Origin: Acanthochlamys bracteata | Lineage: Eukaryota > Streptophyta > Magnoliopsida > Pandanales > Velloziaceae | Length of the DNA: 64,000 nt | Assembly: GCA_019914995.1 (NCBI GenBank) | Contig: CM034132.1 | Span: forward strand, 6,681,524 to 6,745,523 | Direction: 5' to 3' | Shown here: one piece after another, positions 24,683-34,702 of the stretch | How positions within the stretch are numbered: position 1 is the first letter of the stretch | Layout of the letters: the number at the start of each line of letters is the position of its first letter | Notes under the pieces: generated by a model | What the model was told of the DNA's origin: nothing | Seen by the model: the letters and a program-made list of their open reading frames with translations, nothing else | Databases searched by the model: none | Program-made: the position numbers and the translations under genes

Positions 24683-24696
24683 GGCTTTTGATACCA
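24683..24696 (-). other. Primer-binding site of the nested-host LTR element
   Basis: The minus strand reads TGGTATCAAAAGCC two bases inside the LTR end at 24699, matching the initiator tRNA-Met type (TGGTATCAGAGC) with small differences. It fixes the element's orientation. Confidence 0.75.
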
Positions 24697-24698
24697 AT

Positions 24699-25014
24699 TG
24701 TTACGGTTCAAGATAATATTTCGAAGCCGTAGAACTCAGTACGAAGAACTAGATAATGGAAGTGCTAAAATAAAACTAAAACTAAAATAAAATAACAATG
24801 ATCTTCTCCTACTACCGGATATTAACACCCTTATTTATAGTTTGGACATCACTAGAGTTTCCAAGCTACAAGAATTTCCTTCTAACTGGAATTTTTCTTT
24901 AAACAGAAAACAGAGACGTGTTTCCTAATGAAACACAACGCAAAGATTTGTTTCCTAATGAAACAACACACTCCTAATGCAACTAGTAGATAGCTTGCAA
25001 CCTATGACGTAACA
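24699..25014 (-). repeat. 5' LTR (316 bp) of the nested-host LTR element
   Basis: On the minus strand it runs TGTTACGTCATAGG... to ...GAACCGTAACA, with TG/CA ends. The promoter motif CTATAAATAA lies at 24831-24840 (minus). It contains about 35 bp that is absent from the partner at 14187-14453. The short LTRs are in the size range of small non-autonomous elements. Confidence 0.88.
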
Positions 25015-25019
25015 TATGT

Positions 25020-25615
25020 GTACAGAGATCACATATTTTTGGCATTATAGTTATATCCATGTCATTAAGTTAGAGGTCTATATATTTACAAGAGCTATAA
25101 AAGAGCAAATTAAGAAACTCTTACATATTTATATTCCACAATTATCACAATAGCAATAGTAGAGCAAATAGCAAATTTTTTAATAGCTGAAGATTTTATA
25201 ATGCATAAATATTTCAGAGTGGAATTTGTAATATTGTAGTGTATTCTTTCAAAGAAACTAAAAGCGAGGTATAAAATTATAGGTAGAGAAGTCATAAAAT
25301 ATATACTTATATATATTTTACAATGATCCATAATATATATTTTAATTTTTGTATATAAATAATAATATATTATATTAATAAATATATAAGTATATCTATC
25401 GCTTAGGGCGTGTTTCGTAGAATTCCAGTTTCTTGTGTCAGAATTGGAATTACACGCACTTTTCGTATTTCATTTTGCACGTTGAACTCGAAACTTCAGT
25501 TCCCAGTTCGACACCCGTGGAACTCCAGCGAAGCAGAGTAGAAGCTTAAGAAGAAGAAGTTTTCCTGTGTTTTGATTTCTGATTCTTTCTTTTTTGGTTA
25601 TTTGTTTTTGTTGCA
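25020..25615. other. AT-rich spacer and 5' flank of the EXO70 pseudogene
   Basis: It is very AT-rich to about 25400. From 25406 the base composition changes at GGGCGTGTTTCG, and the following 200 bp lead into the EXO70 reading frame. A CT-rich stretch (25570-25612) ends four bases before the ATG, as in a 5' leader. Confidence 0.45.
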
Positions 25616-27290
25616 ATGATGGCGGGGAGCAGTGATCCGTCGCTGGAAAATCTAGCGGCGGCAAGACGATCTCTCTGCTTAGGACTCGAAAAATCACGAT
25701 CACTCGCTCGCCGTGAATCACTCGTGGCAACCGCCACTCACATCGACAGAGCTGTGGGCCCTGCCGCTGCAGTGCTGAAGGTGTTCGACGCCGTTCACGG
25801 GCTTGAGAAATCGTTATCTACGCTTTCCGGCAATCTCAACGGTTACTTAACTCTTGTATCTCGACTCGAGCAAGCGTTGAGATTTTTATCTGATAATTCC
25901 TCCCTTGCTCTCTCATGGCTTGAAGATATCATTGATTACCTCTCTGATCAATCGCTACCTGATCCAAAATATCTACAATCTCTCAAACACTCTTTGATTT
26001 CGATGAAGAATTCGGAAGCTCCGCTTGATGGCGGCCTTCTCTGTTCAGCACTTGACAAGCTTGATTCAGAATTCAGAAGACTTTTGTCGGAAAATTCTTC
26101 GCCGTTGTTGTTTGAACAGTCGGAAACTTCTCCAGCGTTAACTACACTAACGCCGCCACCCCTGCCGGCTTCTGTCATTCCGAAACTGGCGGCGATATTA
26201 GATAGAATGATTGCCAATGATAGATTGGAGCGATGCGTTTTGGCGTATAATGAAATTCGGGGAATGAATATACAGGCGAGTCTTGATTCTCTTGGATTGG
26301 ACTATTTGCAAATTCGTTCCGAAGATGCTCAGGCGGTGGAGGGGTTTATTAGCTTGTGGGCGAAGCACGTGGAGTTTGCAGTCCGGTGTTTGTTTGATTC
26401 TGAACACAAGCTCTATGTTGAGGTATTTGATCGGGCACCACCAGGTACTGCAAATAGTTGCTTTGCTGACTTGGCGGCTGATGCAGGTATACCGGCATTT
26501 CTACAGTTCCCTGCAAGTGTGGCTGAATGCAAGAAAGACCCAATCGAGCTGCTCAAGTTGCTTGATATCTTTGCTACACTGCATAAGCTCAGGCCTGACT
26601 TCAATCGATTATTTGGTGGCAAGGCCTGTATTGAGATTCAGAGTTTGACTAGGGATTTGATCAAGAGAGTTATTGAAGGCGCTTGCGAGATTTTCTGGGA
26701 ATTGTTAGTTCAGGTTGAGCTGTAGAGGCCAATGCCACCACTAGCTGATGCAGGTGTGCCTAGACTTGTTAGTTTTATAACAGATTACTGCAACAAGCTT
26801 ATGGGGGATGAGTACCGGCCAGTGTTGACACAGGTTTTGGTTATACATAGAAGCTGGAAGCAGGAGAAGTTCCAGGAAAGATTGCTGACGGATGCAATTC
26901 TCAACATTGTCAGAGCTGTTGAGCTGAATTTCAAGCAGTGGTCAAAAGGGTATGATGATGTAGTCCAGGGGTACTTGTTCATGATGAACACACATCGGCA
27001 TTTCTATAAGAGCTTGAAGGGGACCAAGCTCGGTGATTTGCTTGGGGTCGTGGCTGCGGGAGCATGAGCACTATAAGTACTATGCAACGGTGTGCATGAG
27101 GGATAGCTGGGGAAGCTTCCGAGCATGCTGAGCAAAGAGGGACTGGTGCTCTTCTCTGGGGGAAGGGCAACAGCAAGAGACTTGGTGAAGAAGCGGTTGA
27201 AGGCTTTCAACGAGCCTTTGATGGCATGTACCAGAAGTAGTTGAATTGGGTTATCACTGATAAGGAGTTGAGGGAAAAGACGGCAAAGTA
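25616..27290 (+). pseudogene. EXO70: EXO70 exocyst subunit pseudogene (EXO70G-like)
   Basis: EXO70 is the exocyst subunit that binds plasma-membrane lipids and tethers secretory vesicles. The first open stretch (25616-26725, 369 codons) opens SLENLAAARRSLCLGLEKSR and includes RAVGPAAAVLKVFDAVHGLE, RLFGGKACIEIQSLTRDLIK and EIFWELLVQVEL. It then stops at TAG 26723-26725, where relatives usually have Gln. The same frame continues with VPRLVSFITDYCNKL, VLVIHRSW and FQERLL to about 27045 (GTKLGDLLG). The frame then shifts; REHEHYKYY, DSWG, LSKEGLVLFSGGRATARDLV and NWVITDKELREKT appear in changing frames with further TAG stops. From memory of the family, a block of about 30 residues is missing near residue 30 and the C-terminus is lost. 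EXO70 genes of this clade are usually single-exon, so lack of introns does not prove a retrocopy. The clade call is from recall; EXO70 family membership is firm. Confidence 0.88.
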
Positions 27291-27899
27291 GTTAGTGGTG
27301 ACAATTATTCCTGCATACAAAAGCTTCTGATTGAGTACTCTGATCTCCCAACAATGGAGGAGATATGTGCAGCTATCCTATGGAAGGCATATGGAATTGT
27401 TAAGCTTGTTTTTTCACTGGAAGGTCGCAATGTTATCCAGGGTAAATTTTGTGTATGAGCGTGTAGCAGTAGAAATTTGACATATTCTTTCTGGTAACAT
27501 AACAACTTTAAGAAATTGAAAATTATATTGTTTACATATGTATGCAAAGTCTTCATCAAAGTTATATATGTAGCTTTCACTCATAAATTTATTCTTTCTG
27601 GAGCAATAAAGATATTAATAGATATAATCTCACTTTGGATAAGAAAGAGTGTCATTGTGGATGCCAACCAATATAAATCTTTATTTTTATAGATTATTGA
27701 TTTATGCCATTGAGGTCTTGCACCCTTTATTGATATATTTTGTGACATTTAGTATTATATTGCTAATTTTTATATTTTATTATAAATCGTACTTATAAAT
27801 CTACTATTTGTATTATTATTATTATTATTAAAAAATTATATATTTAAATAATAAGTTTAGTATACAATATATAAATATTTTATTAATTGAGTAGGTTAT
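27291..27899. other. Spacer after the EXO70 pseudogene
   Basis: 27291-27440 still has reasonable codon texture (LIEYSDLPTMEEICAAI, AYGIVKLVFSLEG), but I cannot align it to the EXO70 C-terminus. It may be a diverged tail or unrelated sequence. From 27440 the sequence is AT-rich with TTA repeats and no features. The last five bases, gttat, are the left target duplication of the solo LTR. Confidence 0.4.
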
Positions 27900-30800
27900 T
27901 GTCACGACCCAACCCGGCCGCGATCGGCCTAAACTAGACCTGTCTGGACAATAGCCAAACTAGATCCAGTCTAGTAAGCCTGACCCAAAAATATCATAAC
28001 GGTTCACCAAACGTTTTCAAATAAATAAATAAAAAAAAATTCGACAGAACCTTCCCTATAATTTCAAGTGGAAACCTGTACCATAATAATTCATTTGATA
28101 ACGATAAAACAAAGCAAAAATAAACAAATACTTTCAATACCAAAACCAACCAAATAAATATCTATGGGCTACCGGTAGCCACACTCACACCTATTACATC
28201 TCCAAAACATCAATTTACAAAGCCAAAAAGATATAAGAGAAATACATATCTTAAGAAAATAACAGAGCCATCTATATGCCAAAATGAGCTATAAGTACAC
28301 GGATCTACCGTCGACGTGCTATATCAAAACTCAGTGCTATATCCTGTCAGCTCCCGCTAGTACTTGGAATATCTGGGAGAGGCTAAAGAAAGAAAAAGGG
28401 ATGAGCCCAGACTCAGTGAGGTGAAATAACAGAATGCACCATTTAGGACTTCTAATGCATTACCCTAATTGTTTCAATCCTATCTGCTATATGCAACAGA
28501 TGCAACGATTAGATCGGAACAAGCTCTATTGGGTCCTAAGTCGTCCCATACCAACCTAATTCCCAATAAGAACTGATACGGAGGGCTTTGACATACAACA
28601 AATGCAGTCCATAAAATATCATGCTATATTAACATGCAATAATATTCATTAGGTGCCATGTACTATGGGAACAAACTACATAGTTTATATTTCTTTCACT
28701 ATGGCATCCTAAATACATAAAGTCCAACTATGCACGCTACAATACCTTTATGCATTCATACATGCGTCGTCCGTTATCCAAACATGTCTAATATGATACC
28801 ATACATGTTTGTCTATCTATATTCATGATGTAACACTAGTTAGGGAATCAGGAAGATAAATATATAATATAGAGCGAGATCCAATTTTCAGCTCGACCTA
28901 CAAATCAGGCTACTCCTGCCTCGGTGAGGTACAATCATTCGAGTGATCGAACCGGATGGGCCGTGGTATCGCCCCCACGCGCATGGGCCTAAAATACTAT
29001 GGCCATAGGTGGGTGCCCGCCCCACACCCACTGGGGTCCTGATCTCAGCCCCTGACTCGCCTGCCTCGTGCATCACGAGTGTCTATGTATAATAGGTCAA
29101 TCAAATCTGAGCCCCTACAGGCATTAATCATAGGTCATATGCATATTCACATGGTGAACCGGGCTTAAAAGCCTCTACCGGATTTCAATCACAATCAATG
29201 CCCATGCATGTGTAGGTATATAAATATCACATGCTCTATACCTGAAATTCATATGCAAACAATATGTGAAGTCACCTTCACATATCTAAAATTACTATGC
29301 ATCATGATTACCATAATTATCATTTTTAATGAGCATGCTTTACAAGTGAAAAGTGCATTCAATGCAGAATCCCATATAGCATACGTAATGGTGCATGCAA
29401 TTTAATTCTACTACTTATCTGCAAAATCATTCGAATCACGTATAAACTAATTAAACATGCTAAGTCATTTACTAATGACATACTGATATATTTGTGATAT
29501 GATTATTATGCACATATATCACTCTAAACATACTAATATGTTAGTTCAAGTCTTCTAGTAGCTTAATATATGTCATAACTTGATATAGAGTTAAAGTATC
29601 TATATCTAGCCACTTTAATAACATAAAATCATTGTCCAGTTTACAGGCCATCCGATATAGACGACATCCTATAGATCTCATATACTTGCATATCACAAAT
29701 TCTAAATTTTTACATGCAAACATGATATTCTCATCAATCATCCAACCTACTTTGTTTCTAGCATGCCCTTATAATTTCTATCGTTACCATAACCTTACAT
29801 AGTTATACATGCACAAGCACTTTATGGCATGAACGATCAATCATATTATATACTGAAGGTGGCAAGTCATGCCGGAGTTTCCAAAGCAAATGTTACTTGC
29901 GTTAAAAACCTAACGATAAGCTAAGAAGAGAAGACGCAAGTAACCCTCACCTGTTTTCCCCGTGATCAATTAATCCACTGATTACTCTAAGCCAAATCCC
30001 TTAGTCCACATTCCTCAACGAAAAGCTATAACACACACATGGCACAACTATTACTTAATTGCGTTAAACGAATTTATTCTAACAATCATAATATCTACCA
30101 CAATCCTTTATAAGCACGTCGCCGAAACGGCGGAATTTCATAATAGGATTTCAACCAAACAACCAATTATTTAATCCTATCCACTACACAATTATTCTAA
30201 CGATAGCAAAATTAGAAAACTTACCGATTTAAACGAGGCGATAAATTTCCAAATTAGCTTCGAACCTTTGAAAATCACCGAATTTCTCCCATCTTGCGAT
30301 CATTAAACGAAACTAATTAATTATCCATCAAAGTAGTAGCGTCTAATGCACATTAACACGTAATTCAACTTACCTACAAGTGGGGCCCACTCGACTACCG
30401 GAATCCGGCGTGAATAGTGCTGCCGGAGGGAATTTCGGCCGGAATAAAATCCAAACAGCTACACGAAGCAAACAACCACCACTAAATTAAGAAAAATATT
30501 CTAAGATATTATTACAAGCCGGCAATCATAAATCATTGAAAAAAATTATTTCGTCGGCTCGGCGGTGAAGTTCTCAATACAAGCGAAAATTCATCTCAAC
30601 TAATAAGAGAAACGCATCACTGAGATGAAGGGATGAATTTTAGTTGCTTACCCTAGCCGGAAGTCCGGCGAAAAGATCCGGCGAAATCCCTAGTTTTTCA
30701 CCCGTACGGTGAAAAATGGAGAAAATGCCACGGCGAGGGAAAAAAAGAAGGAGAATGAAATTCTGCAGATATAGGAGATGCTCTTGCTGCCGGAGAAGAA

Positions 30801-30968
30801 GAATTTCTGCCGGATGATCACCGGATGCAAGGGAGGCTCGGTGGGGAGTGGCTGCGTCGGGAGAAAGAGAGAAAGGGGTGGCTGTTAGAAGAAAAATAAG
30901 TGAAGGAGATTAAGATTAGTATAAGATATTTTATAATTAAAGTTGGCCCACAGTATGGAGCGTTACAG
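27900..30968 (-). mobile_element. Solo LTR, same family as 22023-24671, 3,069 bp, with 5-bp target duplication
   Basis: The minus strand starts TGTAACGCTCC at 30968 and ends GGGTCGTGACA at 27900. It is flanked by gttat at 27895-27899 and 30969-30973. The order of motifs is identical to the other solo LTR (TCTACCGTCGACGTGCTATA, AGGGATGAGCCCAGACT, GGGCCGTGGTATCGCCCCC and others), with about 400 extra bases, mainly around 29100-29850. There are no internal domains. A recombined relic of a once complete Ty3-type element. Confidence 0.92.
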
Positions 30969-30973
30969 TTATA

Positions 30974-31303
30974 CAATTGTTAAATTTTATATATGATGTA
31001 TGATTGAATCTTATCTAAACAATAATTAGCTAGATTTACTATGTTTATTGTTTTTATTTGTAATATTATATCACTTCCAACTTAATTTAGTTTTTATTTT
31101 TAAATGCAATTGATATACACACAAAAATTAAATTTTACTTTCAACTCACTTTTAAAAATAATTAAAACATAAAATCTGAACTCTATTTTTAATCCACTTT
31201 CAAAATCAATTGAAATACAAAAATTGAACTTTATTTTTATTTTATTTTTTAAAAAATTTTATTTTTTATTTTTTATTTTTACGAAATTCAGTTACGGTCA
31301 ATT
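30974..31303. other. AT-rich spacer
   Basis: A- and T-runs dominate, with weak repetition of AAAATTAAACTT-like and CAATTGAAATACAAAAATTG-like segments around 31110-31230. This texture is common in MITEs. No gene is seen. Confidence 0.4.
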
Positions 31304-31434
31304 CGAAACACGCCCGTTATATATACTACTCAGAATTGAAACGTTGATTAGAAAAAAATAAAATCAGAAGATCAGAAGCAAACCCATCCGTTCTTTTCTT
31401 CAACAATCTCCCTGTCGCAAAACATACCTTTCCA

Positions 31435-31557
31435 TGGCGATCTCTGAAATTTCGTTCCCTTCAATTTGGTTCAACTCATTTCTTCTGCACAACAAACATA
31501 AGCCGTGGCAACAAGAAACAACGACAACTACAAGAATCCTCGAAAGAGCAACAATCT
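31435..31557 (+). other. Possible first-exon remnant, product unknown
   Basis: A TATA-like GTTATATATACT (31316-31327) and a CT-rich leader with TCTTTTCTTCAACAATCTCC precede an ATG at 31435 in a CCATGG context. The frame runs only 40 codons (MAISEISFPSIWFNSFLLHN...). A second open frame covers 31440-31620 without an in-frame ATG (it includes QLQESSKEQQSDDGEE). Base composition changes here from AT-rich spacer to a normal plant 5'-leader texture. It may be the start of the gene whose decayed modules fill 32-62 kb. The sequence alone cannot prove that it is expressed. Confidence 0.25.
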
Positions 31558-31630
31558 GATGATGGAGAAGAAACGGTTCCGATCATTCTTTCAAATTATT
31601 GCTTTTCTGTTTGAATGATGCTTTCCTTTG

Positions 31631-31820
31631 AATTTGTTGCACAGTTTGTGTTTCTGTTATTCTTAATCTTGCTTTCCGATTCCTACTATTCCAGTCGTTC
31701 TTGTAATTCCAGTCAGTGCTTCTAATTTGTTGCACAGTTTGTGTTTCTGTATTCTTAATCTTGCTTTCCGATTCCTACTATTCCAGTCGTTCTTGTAATT
31801 CCAGCAGTGCTTCTAATTTG
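31631..31820. repeat. Two-copy tandem repeat, period about 93 bp
   Basis: The unit beginning AATTTGTTGCACAGTTTGTG at 31631 recurs at 31724, nearly identical (two single-base indels visible). Such similarity means a recent duplication. It lies in the T-rich tract just after the possible first exon. Confidence 0.9.
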
Positions 31821-34702
31821 TGTGTTTCTTCGTTTGTTTCTCAATAAAGTTAACTTATAATTTCTTTTTCCTTTTTCTGAAACTCATTCTATTCTGTTGT
31901 TCAAAATTTAGATTCCTAATTTGATTTGAACTTGGGGTACTCTATTGATTTCTTGCACGTTGCTTTAATCTTTCCATGCATGTAGTTTAAGTCCTATTTT
32001 CTTCTTCCATGTTTTTCCTATTCATGTGATTTCAAGGGTTTTTCTGTTTTTAATCTTTTAAATTTTGGTTCCTTGCAAAATTCCTTAGTCTTGTTTTTTA
32101 TTTGAAACTGGGTTTTTCTTTTACAGAAAATAACTATGGGTGTAGTAGTGTTCATTTAGCCTCTAGTAAAATGTATTGAGGCTAACCAAACCTGAATATT
32201 GTTTCTCATTGTCATTTGATATGTCATTAGCTGCAATTTGTTGTACTTTGGTAGTTCTTATCTTTCTGCTTACTTTCCCAAGATTTTTTTTTTTTTGATT
32301 GAAGAGTTTTGATGTTCATGTTAGTTACATTTTCTGCAAGAAACTAGATTCTAAGCTATCATATACAGGAGGAACTAGCAGGAGAAAAGTGATGTTGAAC
32401 ATCCGCCACCAGTTGCAGTTGGAAATTTTGTTTTGGTCTATTTCACAAATAAGTCTGGTGATGCTGTCTATGGCTTTATTTGATCTTCTTTAAATTTGTC
32501 CCTTCCCTTCATAATACGATATCAGGAGATTTATTCATTTGGTTTTGGAACCTAATTATATTGTTGTATGAAATCAAGTAAACTCTGTATTATTCATTTC
32601 ACAAATAAGTCTGTATTATATGCTTTGAGATGTTAGTCATATTTCATGAGCAAGACAAAATCTGATCAAATTTCAAGCCATTATGTAAGTTTCAGTATTC
32701 CTGTTCACCTTTCCTAGTGTTTCTTTGGGACGCTTTCATGAAGAGATCTGATAGCATCTCCCTACTTTCTGTTGTCCTATCTATTCTTACTCATTATTGA
32801 TAGACTGTAGTATATGTAAATTACTTTGATGTTAACTTTAGGAAGATAACGCGTAATAGAGCTTGAAACTGCTAGAGACGGAAAAAGGCTTCTTGTATGA
32901 AAGGTGATGAATCCTATTTGAAGGGTGATGAAGTTGGTGTTAGTCTGACGTGGTCTTATGCATTTCCAATGTTTTATCTCTTCTTTGTCCTTATTTCTAT
33001 TTGCTGCTGTGCTGACATTTTTTTTTGTTGCTCAATTTCTGCCTGACTCCTGAGCACCTTATGTTTTAAAGTTTAGTATAGAGTGTAAGGTGGCATCCCT
33101 AATTGATTGTTTTGCAGATACAGATGGTTCTATATGATGATTGAATTCCTCCAAAATTGATAGAATCCGCTAGAGAAAACAGAAGAGAACTGTAAAGAAT
33201 GAACAATTAAATTCCGTAGTGCTGTGATCATAAGACTGGCTTTCTATGAGTGCGGGTTGGTGTACGAGTGCGCGTATGCGCGTGTTTGGGCAAATTCATA
33301 TGATGGTCGGTCTTTCTTTGACTTTGGATCTGAAGCTGACTGGGTAAGTTGTACTTCACTTAATTAAAGGCTTTTAGCTTGACAAGATTTTTTATTTTAG
33401 ATAGTGCATGCTGCTGTTCTTCACCTTGACAGTAGAATATCCCTAAACTTTTGCAGAGTGCCTTATTATTTAGTAATCTTAAATGGTTTATTTTCAGCTG
33501 TGGGCTTTTTCTGTATAGAAATTAGACAGAAAAATAATTTAATATTAGAGAGCTGGTGTTGTAAAACTGAAAAAGCTTGTTTGGTTGGAACTGTGTGCTT
33601 TCTTCTATTCTTTTTTGCCTTTTTGTTGTCTCATATGACGATGCTTTTTGGTGTCCAATGTGATTAAGCAATATTTGCAAGTTTCACTGTACAAAATTGT
33701 TTCCAAAACTTTTAGGATAAAACTTGAACTGAGATATGTGAAAATTGGGAAAGTTACTTCAAAGATGCGGCACGGTTTACTACAGATGATTATAGTATGA
33801 TCACATATAAAGGCAGCATTAAAGATGTAGCTTCCTTCACTCATTGGCCATGACTCCCAATTAGATAATTCTTAGGTGCAGCTTTTTTCTCCTTTCTCCC
33901 TCTTCATTTTTGTTTAATAAATTCAACAGAGGTTTTATTGGAGTTGTCAACATTTATCTAATTCGTCATCAATCAAGCATCTCAAATTGTTATTGCTTTC
34001 CTTTTATTAATCCGCATCTATATTGACTTTTTGTGCGTCTGTCCCTCTTCCTTCTAGTTCAAAACTATGGCCTTAGCTTGGAAAAACCTATTTGAAGCTG
34101 TTTTGGGGCTTGTTTTTGTTCCTATATTTTTGTTTAAATACATTTTTATTGTTTTTTTATTATTGGTTGTAATTGGTAATTTACTTTCTTTAAAGTTTGT
34201 CAAGATGCTTTCCTCTTATGTTCTTATGTAATTGCTTTGCAAATTAATGCTTTGCCTGTGCTACACTGACTATTAGGTGAGTCGAAACATCCATACACCG
34301 GGGATATGCACCATTGTTTTTAATTTTACTTCTTTCTAATAGTTGTTGCCTTCCAAACCATTTGAACAGCTTGTAGGACGTTGAGGGTGATCCATTCATG
34401 CAGATGTGGTAGATGCTACAGGAGAATTTATGGAGGTTTTTCCTTTTGCTTCCATTCAAGCAGATGTGCTCCATTCATGCAGATGATATTTGTTAGTTGA
34501 ATTATTTGCAGGCACTAGCTTGATATAATGATATTTTCTTTAAGAGGGCTTAGAATGAGAGACATGATTCCAAATATGCATCAGTCGAAGAGGGAGATTT
34601 GTCTTTCTTTTATTTGTCAGATAAGTTCTCATACTGCTTTTGGGTGTCATTCATTTTCTTCCAATGATGTCACCTTGTCTATTTGATACCCGTATCATGT
34701 GA
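31821..34702. other. T-rich non-coding tract with scattered module copies
   Basis: There is no convincing long exon. Several pieces recur elsewhere. 32335-32470 (ATCATATACAGGAGGAACTAGCAGG...ATCCGCCACCAG) is a copy of the module at 38450-38570, 38600-38690 and 55600-55700. 32610-32900 matches 38940-39110 and 59150-59345. 33140-33250 matches 45045-45150. TTGATTGTTTTGCAGATACAGATGG near 33100 resembles a splice acceptor followed by exon sequence and recurs at about 37580. This is the texture of decayed gene copies with introns. Confidence 0.45.

Larger units (their letters stand above)
14187..25014 (-). mobile_element. Non-autonomous LTR element with 5-bp target duplication, nested host of two other elements (fossil)
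   Basis: LTR sequence lies at both ends, TGTTACGG... at 14187 and ...GACGTAACA at 25014. Both are flanked by tatgt (14182-14186 and 25015-25019), a perfect 5-bp target duplication. A primer-binding site lies inside the right LTR, so the element reads on the minus strand. After removing two later insertions (14453-18971 and 22023-24671), about 3.7 kb of its own sequence remains. The body has a long coding-like tract but no protease, reverse transcriptase, RNase H or integrase motif. By eye the LTRs differ at about 11 of 260 aligned positions, almost all transitions, plus one indel of about 35 bp. This points to insertion a few million years ago at most. The element is broken. Confidence 0.85.
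25406..31315. other. Possible DNA-transposon-like unit bounded by inverted GGGCGTGTTTCG
   Basis: GGGCGTGTTTCG at 25406-25417 and its exact complement CGAAACACGCCC at 31304-31315 enclose the EXO70 pseudogene and the solo LTR. Terminal motifs of this GGGCGTGTTT type are common in plant hAT and PIF/Harbinger-type MITEs. A target duplication is not clean: TTA adjoins the left tip, but the right side reads GTTA. Inward similarity fades after 12 bases. It may instead be two unrelated MITE ends. Confidence 0.3.

Noticed and set aside
25948-26217. Antisense frames across the EXO70 pseudogene
   Set aside because: They are shadows of the sense EXO70 coding frame, which has clear family motifs.
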